Assembly (NCBI GenBank): GCA_949361645.1
Contig: OX442423.1
Coordinates: forward strand, 1-64,000
Source of the DNA: Spongilla lacustris
Lineage: Eukaryota; Porifera; Demospongiae; Spongillida; Spongillidae
Reading direction: 5' to 3'
Length of the DNA: 64,000 bases
This document shows, piece by piece, positions 49,303 through 62,519 of this stretch. The notes beneath the pieces were generated by a model. It was not told the origin of the DNA and did not search any database. It was given only the letters and a program-made list of their open reading frames with translations. Position 1 is the stretch's first letter, and every line of letters begins with the position of its first letter. Made by a program: the position numbers and the translations under genes.

Positions 49303-52300
49303 ATGCCTTCACGTCAGTATAAAGCTAGAGCTAAACGTCGAGCGAAATACCTCCAAAAGCGAGAGGAAATATTGAAAGAGCGATCGTCAGAAGAGAGCAA
49401 AGAAAAGGCTCGAGAACGATATCACCAGAACTCCGATCATAAGCAAACCGCTGAGTGGGAAAAATATCACAAGAACCCCGAGCCAATACTATCGTTAAAG
49501 CGGCAACGGTACAATGAAAAGAAAGCGGTCATGAACAGTGCAGAACATCGGGACGATTCCATCGCTTCTCCTGCGAAAAGAATGCGATTGCAAGAACGAC
49601 CGACAGATCAACATGCTGCACTAAGCAATTGCTACCCCCAGGGTAATGAGATATCTACCAATAAACCCCAAAGGTACGTTCGAATTCGACTGAGTGATAC
49701 AATACTTATTTTGGGTTGGATGAACGTGTACATGTATGCGTGTATTATAATAGGTAACTGCAGTATAATGATCTTTATAAACCTTTGCGTTGCATGGTTT
49801 GGTGATGTGTGCAATTGACCCGTGTATAAATGTGTCTGCGTTGTTCTGTGTAATTATGTGTAGCCACACATAATAGTTATTGTGCCTGACTAAATCATAG
49901 CATGAAAAAAGTATTCTTTGTAGCTATGCAAGTCTATACAGATCATTTAAATAAATCTTGTAAGCATAAAAGCAAGGGCTACATGTAAAGATCAGATAGT
50001 TGTGAATATTGTTAGTGGTCATCTGATAGCATGACTGCAATACATGTAGGTCCATTAACAGTTTTCACATGGCTTCTGTTTGTAACTCTACATGTAGATA
50101 ATATTATTTTTAAAGTACATGTACACATAGATGTATTATACTATCATTGCAAGTGTTTATTTTCTGTACCTTGTAGCTACTCCCTGTATGAACCTAAAGA
50201 TACCATACTGAGGGAGTATAAAGGTAGCCTTGAAAAGGCTATTCTAAGGAATAGCACTTTGTTAGATGAGCTAAATGATGCCTTTTGCAAAACCCACCCA
50301 TGGTTAGCACAAAAGGTCTGTACTAGATCTGCACATGCAGCTGTTAGTGAAGTTAGTGCAGGTGCATTGCTTAACAAAGCATTGAGCATGCGTAGAAAAA
50401 GAGCAGGCGAATTTCTACACGATGTTCGTGCTATTAATGCAATCAAATTAGCTGATAGTGACATTCTAGCTGGGATAAGGTACCATAATGCTAATTCAGA
50501 GCCTTACTTCTACGATGCCTCTTACAACCACACAAGGCAGCTTGGTGCTATACCAGTAGACCTGAATGGTAGATGTGTAGTGGCAGAGGAGGTAGGCGAC
50601 AGGCATTGTGGTAGTATGCGTCCACTGAAATGGAAATGCACAAAAGAATGTCGGCTGCTCTCTAGTTGTGAAATGGACATTGTGTTAGGGACAAAGATGC
50701 TATTTCAAAAATGCACGGAAGATGTTCGAGCTGGCCTTGACAATCTTGATTCAGGGTGTGGTTATGTGCATCATGATAGCACTTTGCAATCAGCCTTGCG
50801 CTTTAGTGAGTGGCATGGGCATCCTATTTCCTGTGAGTTCCCAACATGCTCCAGTCCACTGAGGGTAATAAGGGCAGCTGCACCTCACTACCCTGTGCTA
50901 AGGGGCTTCCTTTGGAAACTTTATTCTGTCCACAAAAAACATTTGGCCATTAAAGCTATTGATGCAATGCTTTCTAGTGGCAGTGTTGATGAACTAATAG
51001 AGTACCTTGGCTTGAAGGATAACTTACCTGAGCTATTCAGCGAGGAAGGTGCAGAGCATGCCATAGTCAGTGAAGACCATTCATCACCTGGTCTTGGCTG
51101 CATTGAAAGACACCTGCTTATTACACATGCTGACCTCATTGCTGAACTAAAGTCCAAGTTCAATGATGATGCAGAGTTTCCCTGTTGTTGCTGTGAGCGT
51201 TTATGTCGGCGTACAGCTGTGTCCTGTGTTGACTTCAATAACCTCCGCAAGTACCAAACAGCTGCATGGTTGACATTGAAAGCTCACATCCTGCAAAGCA
51301 ATGGTACCCAAAAACTTTACATTTGTAAGTATTGCCTACCATATCTTAATAAGAACACTATGCCTGTACGATGTGTTCTTAATGGGCTTCTCACTGAACC
51401 TGTACCAGATGAGCTAAAGTCACTTGATGCTCTCAGTAAGCAGTTAATTCAGAGAGCAAAAGCTTTTCAGACAATAGTGAGATTGGGTACATATTCTGGT
51501 AAAGTGCCAGCATATAATGCCCTCCAAGCCTGCAAAGGTACCATGTTCTTTCTGCCCTTACCACTAAACAAAACATGGGAGACCTTATCAGAGGTCCATG
51601 TCAGTGAAACTGACGTAGTGACTTTGCCTGACCCAGAGCTGTTCATAATTTTGAATGGTGTTCCAACTAAAAATAAGGTTGTGTGGCAGACATTAGTAGA
51701 TGTAAATGCCTTAAAGTTAGCCATACATAAACTGAAGAAAATAAACTGGCTGTATAAAAATCTGGATGATCAATTGTTAGATGATGCAGCAAAGAAAGTG
51801 GTAGAGGTGGTTGACAAGGCCTCTAGCAAAATGTTAGAAAAGGCCTTTGTCGACGACATAGCTGCATTACAGTCATATACGATTCGATCACTGGATCAAC
51901 AAGGGTCAGCATTGATGGACGTTGAACAGTACAAGATGCTGAATGTCAAAGATGATCCAATCCAAAGCAGACAGAAACATCTCGATGTAATGTGTTTTCC
52001 AACACTTTTCCCCTCAGGACAGTTTGGTGAATTCCACCCTCGAGATAAGCCTGTGTCAGCATCAGAGTACGCCAAGTCGAGGCTACTGAACAAAGATTCC
52101 AGGTTTCGGAAAGATCCACAATATGTTTTCTTCTTATTGTGGCAGCAAGAAATGCGGCAAATCTCTGCAGGCATTTACAATGTTCTGAAAAGTACAAGTA
52201 AAGGCAAAATGCCTGTGCATGAATTCCTTGCTAGAGTGTCGAAATCTGATGAAAATGTTGAGGCAAATCCTTCCACGATATTTCAATCTGTTCGTGGTAC

Positions 52301-52970
52301 TAAACAGTACTGGTTTCATAAAAGTAGTGAGCTGAAATGCATGCTTAGAGAATATGGGTCGCCTTCAGTGTTCCTTACTTTCAGCTGTGCAGAGTACGAC
52401 TCAGAGCACATTGCTAGGTACCTCAGGAAGGTCAATGACCAACCTGCTAGCTGTCCCATATCTAAGCTTTGCACTGAAGATCCTGTTTCTATGTCCAGAA
52501 AATTTTCTCAAAATTTTCACGATCTCTTTAATACAGTAATATTGAAAGGGTCTGTGCTTGGAATAGTTGAACACTTCTATTTTAAGAAAGAATATCAGAT
52601 GCAGGGAGCCCCACATTATCATGTATTATTGTGGATACAAGGTGCACCCGTGATTGGAAAGAGTGACCCAACAGAGGTTCTTGCTTGGATCCAAGAACGC
52701 ATCACCTGCAAAATCCCTGATGCAACTCTGAATCCTGAACTCCATGCATTAGTCACTAAGTACCAAATGCATAAATGTACTGACTATTGCAAACGCAGGT
52801 GAAAGCTTAAAAGTGCTTTCATTACCACGTGCAGATTTGGCTTTCCGCGTGACTGTACCGAGAGTGCAGTGCTAAACCCTGTAGAGGAATGTCTTAAGTC
52901 GAGGAAAAAGATATACAATCTTCCACGCTCGGCTGATGAGTGTCGGGTCAATGACTACAATCCACTGTTC
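49303..52970 (+). pseudogene. Helitron replication initiator (Rep part), broken
   Basis: Exon 1 (49303-49673, ATG, donor AAAG|GTACGT, phase 2) encodes a basic, coiled N-terminus with KRRAKYLQKREEIL and ERYHQNSD, like N-terminal exons of animal Helitrons. Exon 2 starts at 50177 after CCTTGTAG, in phase. The Helitron_like_N domain includes CFPTLFPSGQFGEFHPRD, then the Rep region with FLTFSCAEYDS, the HUH motif HYH in PHYHVLLW (52614-52622) and a tyrosine segment KYQMHKCTDYC. A TGA at 52800-52802 stops the frame, yet the same frame continues with the family motif CRFGFPRD and reaches VNDYNPL. There a 21-bp minisatellite begins and the helicase half is absent. Rep nicks and joins ssDNA in rolling-circle transposition. 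This copy cannot make the full protein. Confidence 0.85.
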
Positions 52971-55900
52971 ACTCCCTCCATCCCCATCATCACTCCCTCC
53001 ATCCCCATCACCACTCCCTCCATCTCCATCATCACTCCCTCCATCCCCATCATCACTCCCTCCATCCCCATCACCACTCCCTCCATCCCCATCATCACTC
53101 CCTCCATCCCCATCATCACTCCCTCCATCCCCATCATCACTCCCTCCATCCCCATCACCACTCCCTCCATCCCCATCATCACTCCCTCCATCCCCATCAT
53201 CACTCCCTCCATCCCCATCACCACTCACTACATCCCCATCATCACTCCCACCATCCCCATCACCACTCCCTCCATCCCCATCACCACTCCATCCATCCCC
53301 ATCACCACTCTTTCCATCCCCATCACCACTCCCTCCATACCCATCACCACTCCCTCCATCCCCATCATCACTCCCTCCATCCCCATCATCACTCCCTCCA
53401 TCCCCATCACCACTCCCTCCATCCCCATCATCACTCCCTCCATCCCCATCACCACTCCCTCCATCCCCATCACCACTCCCTCCATCCCCATCACCACTCT
53501 TTCCATCCCCATCACCACTCCCTCCATCCCCATCACCACTCCCTCCATACCCATCACCACTCCCTCCATCCCCATCACCACTCCCTCCATCCCCATCATC
53601 ACTCCCTCCATCCCCATCATCACTCCCTCCATCCCCATCACCACTCCCTACATCCCCATCATCACTCCCACCATCCCCATCACCACTCCCTCCATCCCCA
53701 TCACCACTCCATCCATCCCCATCACCACTCTTTCCATCCCCATCACCACTCCCTCCATACCCATCACCACTCCCTCCATCCCCATCATCACTCCCTCCAT
53801 CCCCATCATCACTCCCTCCATCCCCATCACCACTCCCTCCATCCCCATCATCACTCCCTCCATCCCCATCACCACTCCCTCCATCCCCATCACCACTCCC
53901 TCCATCCCCATCACCACTCTTTCCATCCCCATCACCACTCCCTCCATCCCCATCACCACTCCCTCCATACCCATCACCACTCCCTCCATCCCCATCACCA
54001 CCACTCCCTCCATCCCCATCACCACTCCCTCCATCCCCATCATCACTCCCTCCATACCCATCACCACTCCCTCCATCCCCATCACCACTCCCTCCATCCC
54101 CATCATCACTCCCTCCATCCCCATCACCACTCCCTCCATCCCCATCATCACTCCCTCCATCCCCATCATCACTCCCTCCATCCCCATCATCACTCCCTCC
54201 ATACCCATCATCACTCCCTCCATACCCATCACCACTCCCTCCATCCCCATCACCACTCCCTCCATCCCCATCACCACTCCCTCCATCCCCATCACCACTC
54301 CCTCCATCCCCATCACCACTCCCTCCATACCCATCACCACTCCCTCGATACCCATCACCACTCCCTCCATACCCATCATCACTCCCTCCATCCCCATCAC
54401 CACTCCCTCCATCCCCATCACCACTCCCTCCATCCCCATCACCACTCCCTCCATACCCATCACCACTCCCTCCATCCCCATCACCACTCCCTCCATCCCC
54501 ATCATCACTCCCTCCATCCCCATCATCACTCCCTCCATCCCCATCACCACTCCTGCCATCCCCATCATCACTCCCTCCATCCCCATCACCACTCCCTCCA
54601 TCCCCATCACCACTCCCTCCATCCCCATCATCACTCCCTCCATTCCCATCATCACTCCCTCCATCCCCATCATCACTCCCTCCATCCCCATCATCACTCC
54701 CTCCATCCCCATCATCACTCCCTCCATCCCCATCACCACTCCCTCCATCCCCATCACCACTCCCTCCATCCCCATCACCACTCCCTCCATCCCCATCACC
54801 ACTCCCTCCATCCCCATCACCACTCTTTCCATCCCCATCACCACTCCCTCCATCCCCATCATCACTCCCTCCATCCCCATCATCACTCCCTCCATCCCCA
54901 TCACCACTCCCTCCATCCCCATCACCACTCCCTCCATACCCATCACCACTCCCTCCATCCCCATCACCACTCCCTCCATCCCCATCACCACTCCCTCCAT
55001 CCCCATCATCACTCCCTCCATCCCCATCACCACTCCCTCCATACCCATCACCACTCCCTCCATCCCCATCATCACTCCCTCCATCCCCATCACCACTCCC
55101 TCCATCCCCATCATCACTCCCTCCATCCCCATCACCACTCCCTCCATCCCCATCACCACTCCCTCCATACCCATCACCACTCCCTCCATCCCCATCATCA
55201 CTCCCTCCATCCCCATCACCACTCTTTCCATCCCCATCACCACTCCCTCCATACCCATCATCACTCCCTCCATCCCCATCATCACTCCCTCCATACCCAT
55301 CACCACTCCCTCCATACCCATCACCACTCCCTCCATCCCCATCATCACTCCCTCCATCCCCATCACCACTCCCTCCATCCCCATCACCACTCCCTCCATA
55401 CCCATCATCACTCCCTCCATCCCCATCACCACTCCCTCCATCCCCATCACCACTCCCTCCATCCCCATCACCACTCCCTCCATCCCCATCACCACTCCCT
55501 CCATCCCCATCACCACTCCCTCCATCCCCATCACCACTCTTTCCATCCCCATCACCACTCCCTCCATCCCCATCATCACTCCCTCCATCCCCATCATCAC
55601 TCCCTCCATCCCCATCACCACTCCCTCCATCCCCATCACCACTCCCTCCATACCCATCACCACTCCCTCCATCCCCATCACCACTCCCTCCATCCCCATC
55701 ACCACTCCCTCCATCCCCATCATCACTCCCTCCATCCCCATCACCACTCCCTCCATACCCATCACCACTCCCTCCATCCCCATCATCACTCCCTCCATCC
55801 CCATCACCACTCCCTCCATCCCCATCATCACTCCCTCCATCCCCATCACCACTCCCTCCATCCCCATCACCACTCCCTCCATACCCATCACCACTCCCTC

Positions 55901-56780
55901 CATCCCCATCATCACTCCCTCCATCCCCATCACCACTCTTTCCATCCCCATCACCACTCCCTCCATACCCATCATCACTCCCTCCATCCCCATCATCACT
56001 CCCTCCATACCCATCACCACTCCCTCCATACCCATCACCACTCCCTCCATCCCCATCATCACTCCCTCCATCCCCATCACCACTCCCTCCATCCCCATCA
56101 CCACTCCCTCCATACCCATCATCACTCCCTCCATCCCCATCACCACTCCCTCCATCCCCATCACCACTCCCTCCATCCCCATCACCACTCCCTCCATCCC
56201 CATCACCACTCCCTCCATACCCATCATCACTCCCTCCATCCCCATCACCACTCCCTCCATCCCCATCACCACTCCCTCCATCCCCATCATCACTCCCTCC
56301 ATCCCCATCATCACTCCCTCCATCCCCATCACCACTCCCTCCATCCCCATCACCACTCCCTCCATCCCCATCACCACTCCCTCCATCCCCATCACCACTC
56401 CCTCCATCCCCATCACCACTCCCTCCATCCCCATCACCACTCCCTCCATCCCCATCATCACTCCCTCCATCCCCATCACCACTCCCTCCATCCCCATCAC
56501 CACTCCCTCCATCCCCATCACCACTCCCTCCATCCCCATCACCACTCCCTCCATCCCCATCAACACTCTTTCCATCCCCATCATCACTCCCTCCATCCCC
56601 ATCACCACTCCCTCCATCCCCATCACCACTCTTTCCATCCCCATCATCACTCCCGCCATCCCTATCATCACTCCTTCCATCCCCATCACCACTCCACCCA
56701 TCCCCATCATCACTCCCTCCATCCCCATCATCACTCCCTCCATCCCCATCATCACTCCCTCCATCCCCATCATCACTCCC
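52971..56780 (+). repeat. 21-bp minisatellite, about 181 units
   Basis: Unit ACTCCCTCCATCCCCATCATC or its CACC variant, with one 24-bp unit near 53998. Because 21 is a multiple of three and the unit lacks stops, long frames stay open on both strands ([28 protein letters not shown]). These are not genes. Larger periods are visible: marker CACTCTTTCC units recur at +420 bp (53307/53727, 53496/53916) and at +714 bp (54822/55536, 55221/55935). Confidence 0.97.
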
Positions 56781-57700
56781 ATTCGCAAGGCTAAATCCAC
56801 GTGGCTGACTATTGTATAAGGCACAACGCCCAAAAAGTGGTTCTTTTGGACACGCATCCGAATAAACAGGCTTCAAAACGATTTTTACGAGCATAATTCG
56901 ATTTTCCCTTACCTTTGGTGTCTCTGCTCAAGCCAGTTTCTTCATCGCGCCTCCATAGAGCCCGCGCATATGTCCATAGAGCCCGCGCATATGTAATCAT
57001 ATTCATGGGGAACTATGACTCTATGGGAATGGATATACAGTGCTTCCCACAAAGAGAGGGAAAAATGAGAATGTCTAGTTTATTAGCCATAACTCTGTAA
57101 CCAAACATGATGTGGAAAAAATAATTACATTTTTGGAATCAGCATATATTTTTGTATCATCCTGTGAATTTATGTTGTGTCACGTGATGTGTTTTCTTTT
57201 CAGGACCACAACAAGTAACATAAGGTAAAAACAACATTTTTTGTTTATAACTCATGAATGCAATGGAGTTAAGGCTTCAAATTTACAACACAACTGCACC
57301 ATCATAGTCTGCATGGTTAAAACCGCCAACCAATTTTTCAATTGTTCGATAAATTGAAAATTACTATTTTAACGTACTAGTTGCAAATATTGGTCGATTT
57401 CCGTAAATTTCGCTAAGAGAATAATTGATTTTTGTGTGGCGTTTTCAATTTTTAAATTTCAAATTAAATTAGAAAATTGAAATATTCAATCACGGTTTCG
57501 CGCAACTGTTGTTTGATTTATCATTTTTCATTATGGATTAATTCTTTTCTCTTTGGAATGGAACCGACTCAACCGACTCTTTGACATGGAACCCTCCCCC
57601 TCTATAACGGCCGTTATGCTGGGTACGAGTGTTCGAATGAATCTTGCTTGATTATATAGTCTGTCGAGTCAAAATAGTACCGTTTTAAAGACGGAGCTGC
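56781..57700. other. Intergenic, nothing recognised
   Basis: The sequence after the minisatellite does not resume the Helitron reading frame in any frame. AT-rich from 57050 on. Confidence 0.5.
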
Positions 57701-57715
57701 CTCCACAGAAACTCC

Positions 57716-57905
<190 letters not shown>

Positions 57906-58254
57906 AGATACATATGTTTGGCAGACGATCGAAGGTACTCGTCTCCTTGGCTTTGTTACGCGGAACTTACTGAGTTAAAACTTTACCTTTGTTTGGAGCA
58001 ATTTTGCCGTTAGTCTGAGAACGAGGACATGCTTTTATTCATTTATGAGTTTTGACAAAGTCAAAGTCGTCCCATTAAAGAATGAGTAGCCGTATGAAGT
58101 AATCGACAGTCCACGGGAACGCCCGCGGCACGAGTGTGCATACCTAGTGCCTACCGTCTATATACAAATTTCTCTCGTTCCCAGACCCGAATGTACATCG
58201 TGATTGCTTAGTACAGCTGACCTTCATGTTGCAGCTCGCATTTGCGGTAGTTAT

Positions 58255-59040
58255 TAGTGGATCTAGCTAGAACCACTCCTAGCCATCCCAGATGATGGGA
58301 GCTAGCACAACTTAGCCTCAGCTTTGGAGGACTTGGTGACCATCTCATCTCTGTCGTCTTCAGGTTTTGGTGTGTTCAAATTATGCTCCTGACAGAGACC
58401 ATCACAATGGAGTCTGTTTTGTTCTCTCCTCTCTCCCAGCATGCATTGTGCAAGAAGTTGGATGATCTTCTATCTCACAATCAGTCTATCTTGATGACTT
58501 CCTCTCCTGCCAATAAAGCATGACTTCTCTCTGCCTCTGCTCCTCATGCTAGTTCATGGCTTTCGGTTGTCCCCATATTAGGCTAGGGTTGGGCTTGCCA
58601 CTTGATCCAGCCGAGTTCCAAATTGCAGTGATGTGGTGGCTAGGTATGAACTCTTCTATTCAATCAGTGTGCCCATTCTGCCCCGATATCACTTTGGATC
58701 CTCTTGGACATCATGCAGTAATAATCTTTGCAGAGTTGGTCAAGGCCTTTCTAGAGTCCAGAGTAATTATGATGTGTTGGTCAATGCTTGGGAAAGGACA
58801 AAACCACAAGCCTTCGATGTTACTGTTGCCTTCCCACTCACTCCTGCCACTTTGTTGCAGCCTACACAGCAGAGTGCCGAAAGTACACTCATCCAATGAC
58901 CCAAAGTGTCAGGAGTTAGGGTGGGTATGTGTTCCTCTGGCAGTGAAATCTTATGGAAACTGGGGCAAAGAGGCCCAGAACACCTTTGCTAGACTAGCTT
59001 CTTATCCACTCGATCTCCCTGCACTGCCCTAAGTCATAGG
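58255..59040 (+). pseudogene. Non-LTR retrotransposon fragment, C-terminal part
   Basis: Frames with stops and shifts encode LSLSFGGLGDHLIS, NKA, SASAPHASSWLSVVPILG, then AEFQIAVMWWLGMNS with a CPFCPDITLDPLGHHAV zinc-finger-like block, and near the end CQELGWVCVPLAVKSYGNWG. This is the order of motifs downstream of the reverse transcriptase in a LINE family seen better at 61150-62500. It is heavily decayed. Confidence 0.7.
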
Positions 59041-59269
59041 TCTTGACAGAGAATTATGGGCCATTGAATATCTCATTAGTGAGGTCAGTAGCTAGGGCAA
59101 TCCTGTCCAGAAGATGTGTTCCAGGTTCACTTAATTAGCAGGTTTAGAGTTGAACTGTAGACCTATGGTGATCGATATGTAATACATAATACTGCTGCTG
59201 TGTCTCCTGTGTATGCTTGTAATAATAGTATTGCTGCTATAATTATGATAATAATGTTTTTTTCTTCTT

Positions 59270-60119
59270 TTATAAAAAATCTAAGGTTAAAAATAGTTTA
59301 AAAGCTACAAGAGTCTGGGCCATAACAGCTCTCACGATCGACCGAGTCAAGGTGAGATTAAGTTTGCTGAATATTTCAAAGACAAGGATACTCTTCAGTG
59401 GATTTAGATGAGCCAATGGCAAGCAAGTAGCTAGGCGGGAAAATGTGTCCCTAGCCTCATTCCACCAATTCCCATAGGTCTCAACTACCATATATAGGGA
59501 CACACACCCACATTTGCGGTCATAAACCCTATGCTTGTAGGCTTCTGCTGCTGGAGCTGTGGAGCCTATACTGTTATGGTTAGCAGCATTAGGAATGTTG
59601 AAGGTTTAGGGTGAAAACGCCACGCCGACAAGGCTGTTCCACTGGTTAGGGTCGAACTTTCAACCCGGAAGCCAAATCCGGTTCAAATTACACCCCCGGT
59701 GCCATTGCGACACTCTTCATTGAAAAAAACGGGCACCCAAATAAAACTTGAACCACCTCATCCCGAGTCCCCTTCGGGGACGAGGCACCTTCAGCGCCAC
59801 ACACAATACCCCTGATGTGGTGCATGCTTGATCCAGTGATGCAACAGAGAGGGGTACCGTCAAGCTGGGGGGAGTTTATAACGTTCGCCAAACTGGACAG
59901 AATTATTTCATCATCATATATGTGAGCCAGTCTACAAAAACTATCCCACACACAAAGTAGGTTGAAAGCCACTTGGGGGTCAATGATGGCAACATTATCA
60001 AGCTTGGAAAGCAACTTTAAGACCTCAACCCACTTGGAGGCAATTAATTTAGCACAGTGGATATAGTCACCAATAGGAGCACCAAGGATATCCAGGTTGG
60101 AAGAGTGAGAGGCTTTCAC
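59270..60119 (-). pseudogene. Non-LTR retrotransposon fragment, minus copy, interrupted
   Basis: In transcript order the minus strand gives NLDILGAPIGDYIHCAKLIA and DPQVAFNLL (60119-59820), then the hairpin element (59800-59580), then the tail VETYGNWWNEARDTFSRLAT (59503-59440). LGAPIGD and VETYGNW are landmarks of the same LINE family as the plus-strand copies. The intervening LINE part is missing. Confidence 0.7.
59580..59800 (-). repeat. Diverged copy of the GAA-hairpin element
   Basis: Read on the minus strand: hairpin GGCGCT-GAA-GGTGCC (wobble pairs), TC, hairpin GTCCCC-GAA-GGGGAC (59781-59767), TCGGGATGAGG, then AATTTGAACCGGATT, GTTGAAAGTTCGACCCTAAC and GGAACAGCCTTG. These are in the same order as in the 17.0-kb dimer (GTCCGC-GAA-GCGGAC, TCGGGACGAGG, AATTTAACCCCGGATT, GAACAGCCTTG). 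The first hairpin of the 17-kb unit is not preserved. Confidence 0.8.
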
Positions 60120-60438
60120 AAGGGGCCCATGTCCTGAATGATGGTGAGTGCCCTGAGCAGTGATTACTTAGTCCCAGCTAAACCCCATCATCCAGGAACC
60201 ATGCCTGGTACAATAAGTTAAGGCAGTCATCATGCCTAATGGATGAAACAAAAGAGGGTGAGCCCCATAACATCACTCTGCCCGGGGAAAAAAAATTGAA
60301 AGAATGAAAGAAGTTCTTCTCAGTAGACAAGGTTTAAGGCATTCCTCATATCAATCTCAATGATGGCACTGACCAATAATGCTCAATGCACTTACTGTCA
60401 CATCACCACTCAATGTCAAAGTATTATCTTAAGTTAGT

Positions 60439-60560
60439 GTGACAGCTGGGTCTGCAGCTTACGCAGCAGTACAGAGAAAACACATTGCAAATGACCTCAA
60501 TTGCAATATGCTAGGTTGGGTTTGCTGTAGAACATTATGGGTGCTGGGGATCAGAAGCAC
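60439..60560 (+). pseudogene. Short LINE 3' fragment
   Basis: Encodes TAGSAAYAAVQRKHIANDLN and NMLGWVC, nearly the same as the segment at 62376-62460 of the longer copy. Confidence 0.65.
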
Positions 60561-61149
60561 TATCCTGACTTGGATCATGTTTAGCTTTTCAGCTGCATTG
60601 TTCCAAATCTCGACTCTATGGGAGACTTAGCAAAACTCTGGTGAGGGCTGTGTGGGCTAAAATGGAGGTCCAGGCTATGAATTCTTATAGTTTAGTTATT
60701 TTTACATTTGTGGAATTTTATATTCTAGGGTCTTATTTTATCTTGTACTTATGTCTTATAATATGCTATGTTATAATGAAGAAAAAAAAACCTAGTTCAG
60801 TACTAAGCACATCTCATTAGCAAATTGAAACATATGGATGCTGGGGAGCAGTGGCTAGATGATGTTTGTCTTGGATGGCAATCGCCTTGCAGTGAGAATG
60901 GGCTGGTCCCTTTCCAAAGCTATCACCAGTTTGTATTGTAATTTGTAGGCTCAGCCTGGCTCTCATCAGAGAGCTATAATACCTGTCCAGGACTGTATCT
61001 ATACTCAAGCATGAGAAGTTAGATTACTTGCATATTGTATATAATAAGTGGTGTATGTAAAAATAAGAAAGTTATATATAAAATAATGATTTATTAGTAT
61101 TATTTAATATAGCTTCACTAGTGTTAAGGGCAACACCCAGTTCTATTCC

Positions 61150-62500
61150 ACCAAATGGGTATCATCACCTCAGAGATGAGTGTTCAGCAGGGTGATCCCC
61201 TAGGTCCTCTCCGTTTTTGTTTGGTGCTGCAGAAGATTTTATCTACCATTGGAGTGGACCCTACCTGCAACGGCCTAAAATTTCATTCTTGGTACATAAA
61301 TGACGGTGCTGTGGCTGGACCCACACAAGCAGTGAAGCAGGTCATCTCCATCCTACATAGCCAAGGAACAGACCCAAAGGTGGTCCTTGGGTCTGTTCCT
61401 CAACACATCAAAGTGTGAGCTTTTTTTAGCAAGAGTGATCTCAGCACGTTCCCTCCAGACATGAAGAGGTCCAGTGTACCAAATATCGAGATCCTTGGTG
61501 CCCCTATTGGTGATGACAACTTCTGTGCTAATTTTGTGGCTCAGAAGCGGGAAAAAAGCTGGTAAGCTGCTTACCCATCTTGAGTAAGTTGGAGTGGTTG
61601 ACCCACAAGTGGGCTTGCTTCTTCTACGCCATTGTGGCAGCTTGTCCATTTAGCCCGATCCACACCTCCGTCCTTGGTAGTAGAAGCATTGAAGGGATAT
61701 GATGATGATGTCCGCCAATGATTTTCAGAACGTACCTCTATTGCTTACAAGCCCAGGACTAGGCCTTCGTTCCTTGTCACATCATTCCTCGACTGCTTAC
61801 ATAGCCTCTTTGAGTGCATCTGGCCAGGGATTTACAGATGATCGGCACCTCAATCATTCAATCCAGCTTTATGATGCCATCCTTTCTACATCTGACACCA
61901 TCTCAGCCATTGACATCACAGACTCAATGCATGGGGAAAGGGTTTTGTCTTCCAAGATTGAAGACCATCAGTTCCCTTTGGAAAGGTATAACTCTGCCTC
62001 CATGCCTGATAAAGCTCATCTACACTCCATATCATCACCCCATGCTTCAGCTTGGTTATCTGTAATACCCTCACCAGGATCACAGTCCCACCTTGAGGCC
62101 AATGAATTTCAAATTGCTTTGAAGTGGTGGTGTCTCAGAAGGTTCTACATGTGTGTATTGCCCTAACCATTCACTGGATCACCTTGGCCATCACTCCCTG
62201 ACATGCAACCATGGTGGTGATGTGGTTACTCGCCACAACAGATTAAGGGATGTTTTAGTGGAGTATTGTCACCTAGCTGATGTTCTGATTCCTAATTGGT
62301 CATTAGGCAAGCCAGTTGCACTTGACCTTACTGTTACATCACTGATCAATGCTGAAATAATTTCCAAAGCGAGTGTGACAGCTGGGTCTGCAGCTTATGC
62401 AGCAGAACAAAGAAAACACATTGCAAATGACCACAAGTGCAATGAGCTGGGTTGGGTCTGTGTCCCCCTGGCTGTAGAACTTTATGGGTGTTAGGGATCA
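61150..62500 (+). pseudogene. Non-LTR retrotransposon, RT end and C-terminal region
   Basis: The reverse-transcriptase part reads SVQQGDPLGPLRFCLVLQKIL then WYINDGAVAGP, where the catalytic YxDD is now YIND. After frame changes come GLGLRSLSHHSSTAYIASLS, LHSISSPHASAWLSVIPSPG, a C/H-rich finger (CPNHSLDHLGHHSLTCNHGG) followed by VTRHNRLRDVL, and NELGWVCVPLAVELYG. The loss of the second catalytic aspartate and the shifts show an inactive copy. I did not assign a clade. Confidence 0.75.
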
Positions 62501-62519
62501 GAGGCCAGGCAAACTCTAT

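Noticed and set aside
50031..50176. Extension of the Helitron protein upstream of 50177
   Set aside because: The residues are AT-rich, hydrophobic and unlike the family. A phase-2 acceptor at 50175-50176 joins exon 1 cleanly, so this stretch is intron.
52869..56894. Very long open frames of over 1000 codons on both strands ([28 protein letters not shown] repeats)
   Set aside because: They are the same stop-free 21-bp minisatellite read in different frames. No promoter, splice or family support exists for any of them.
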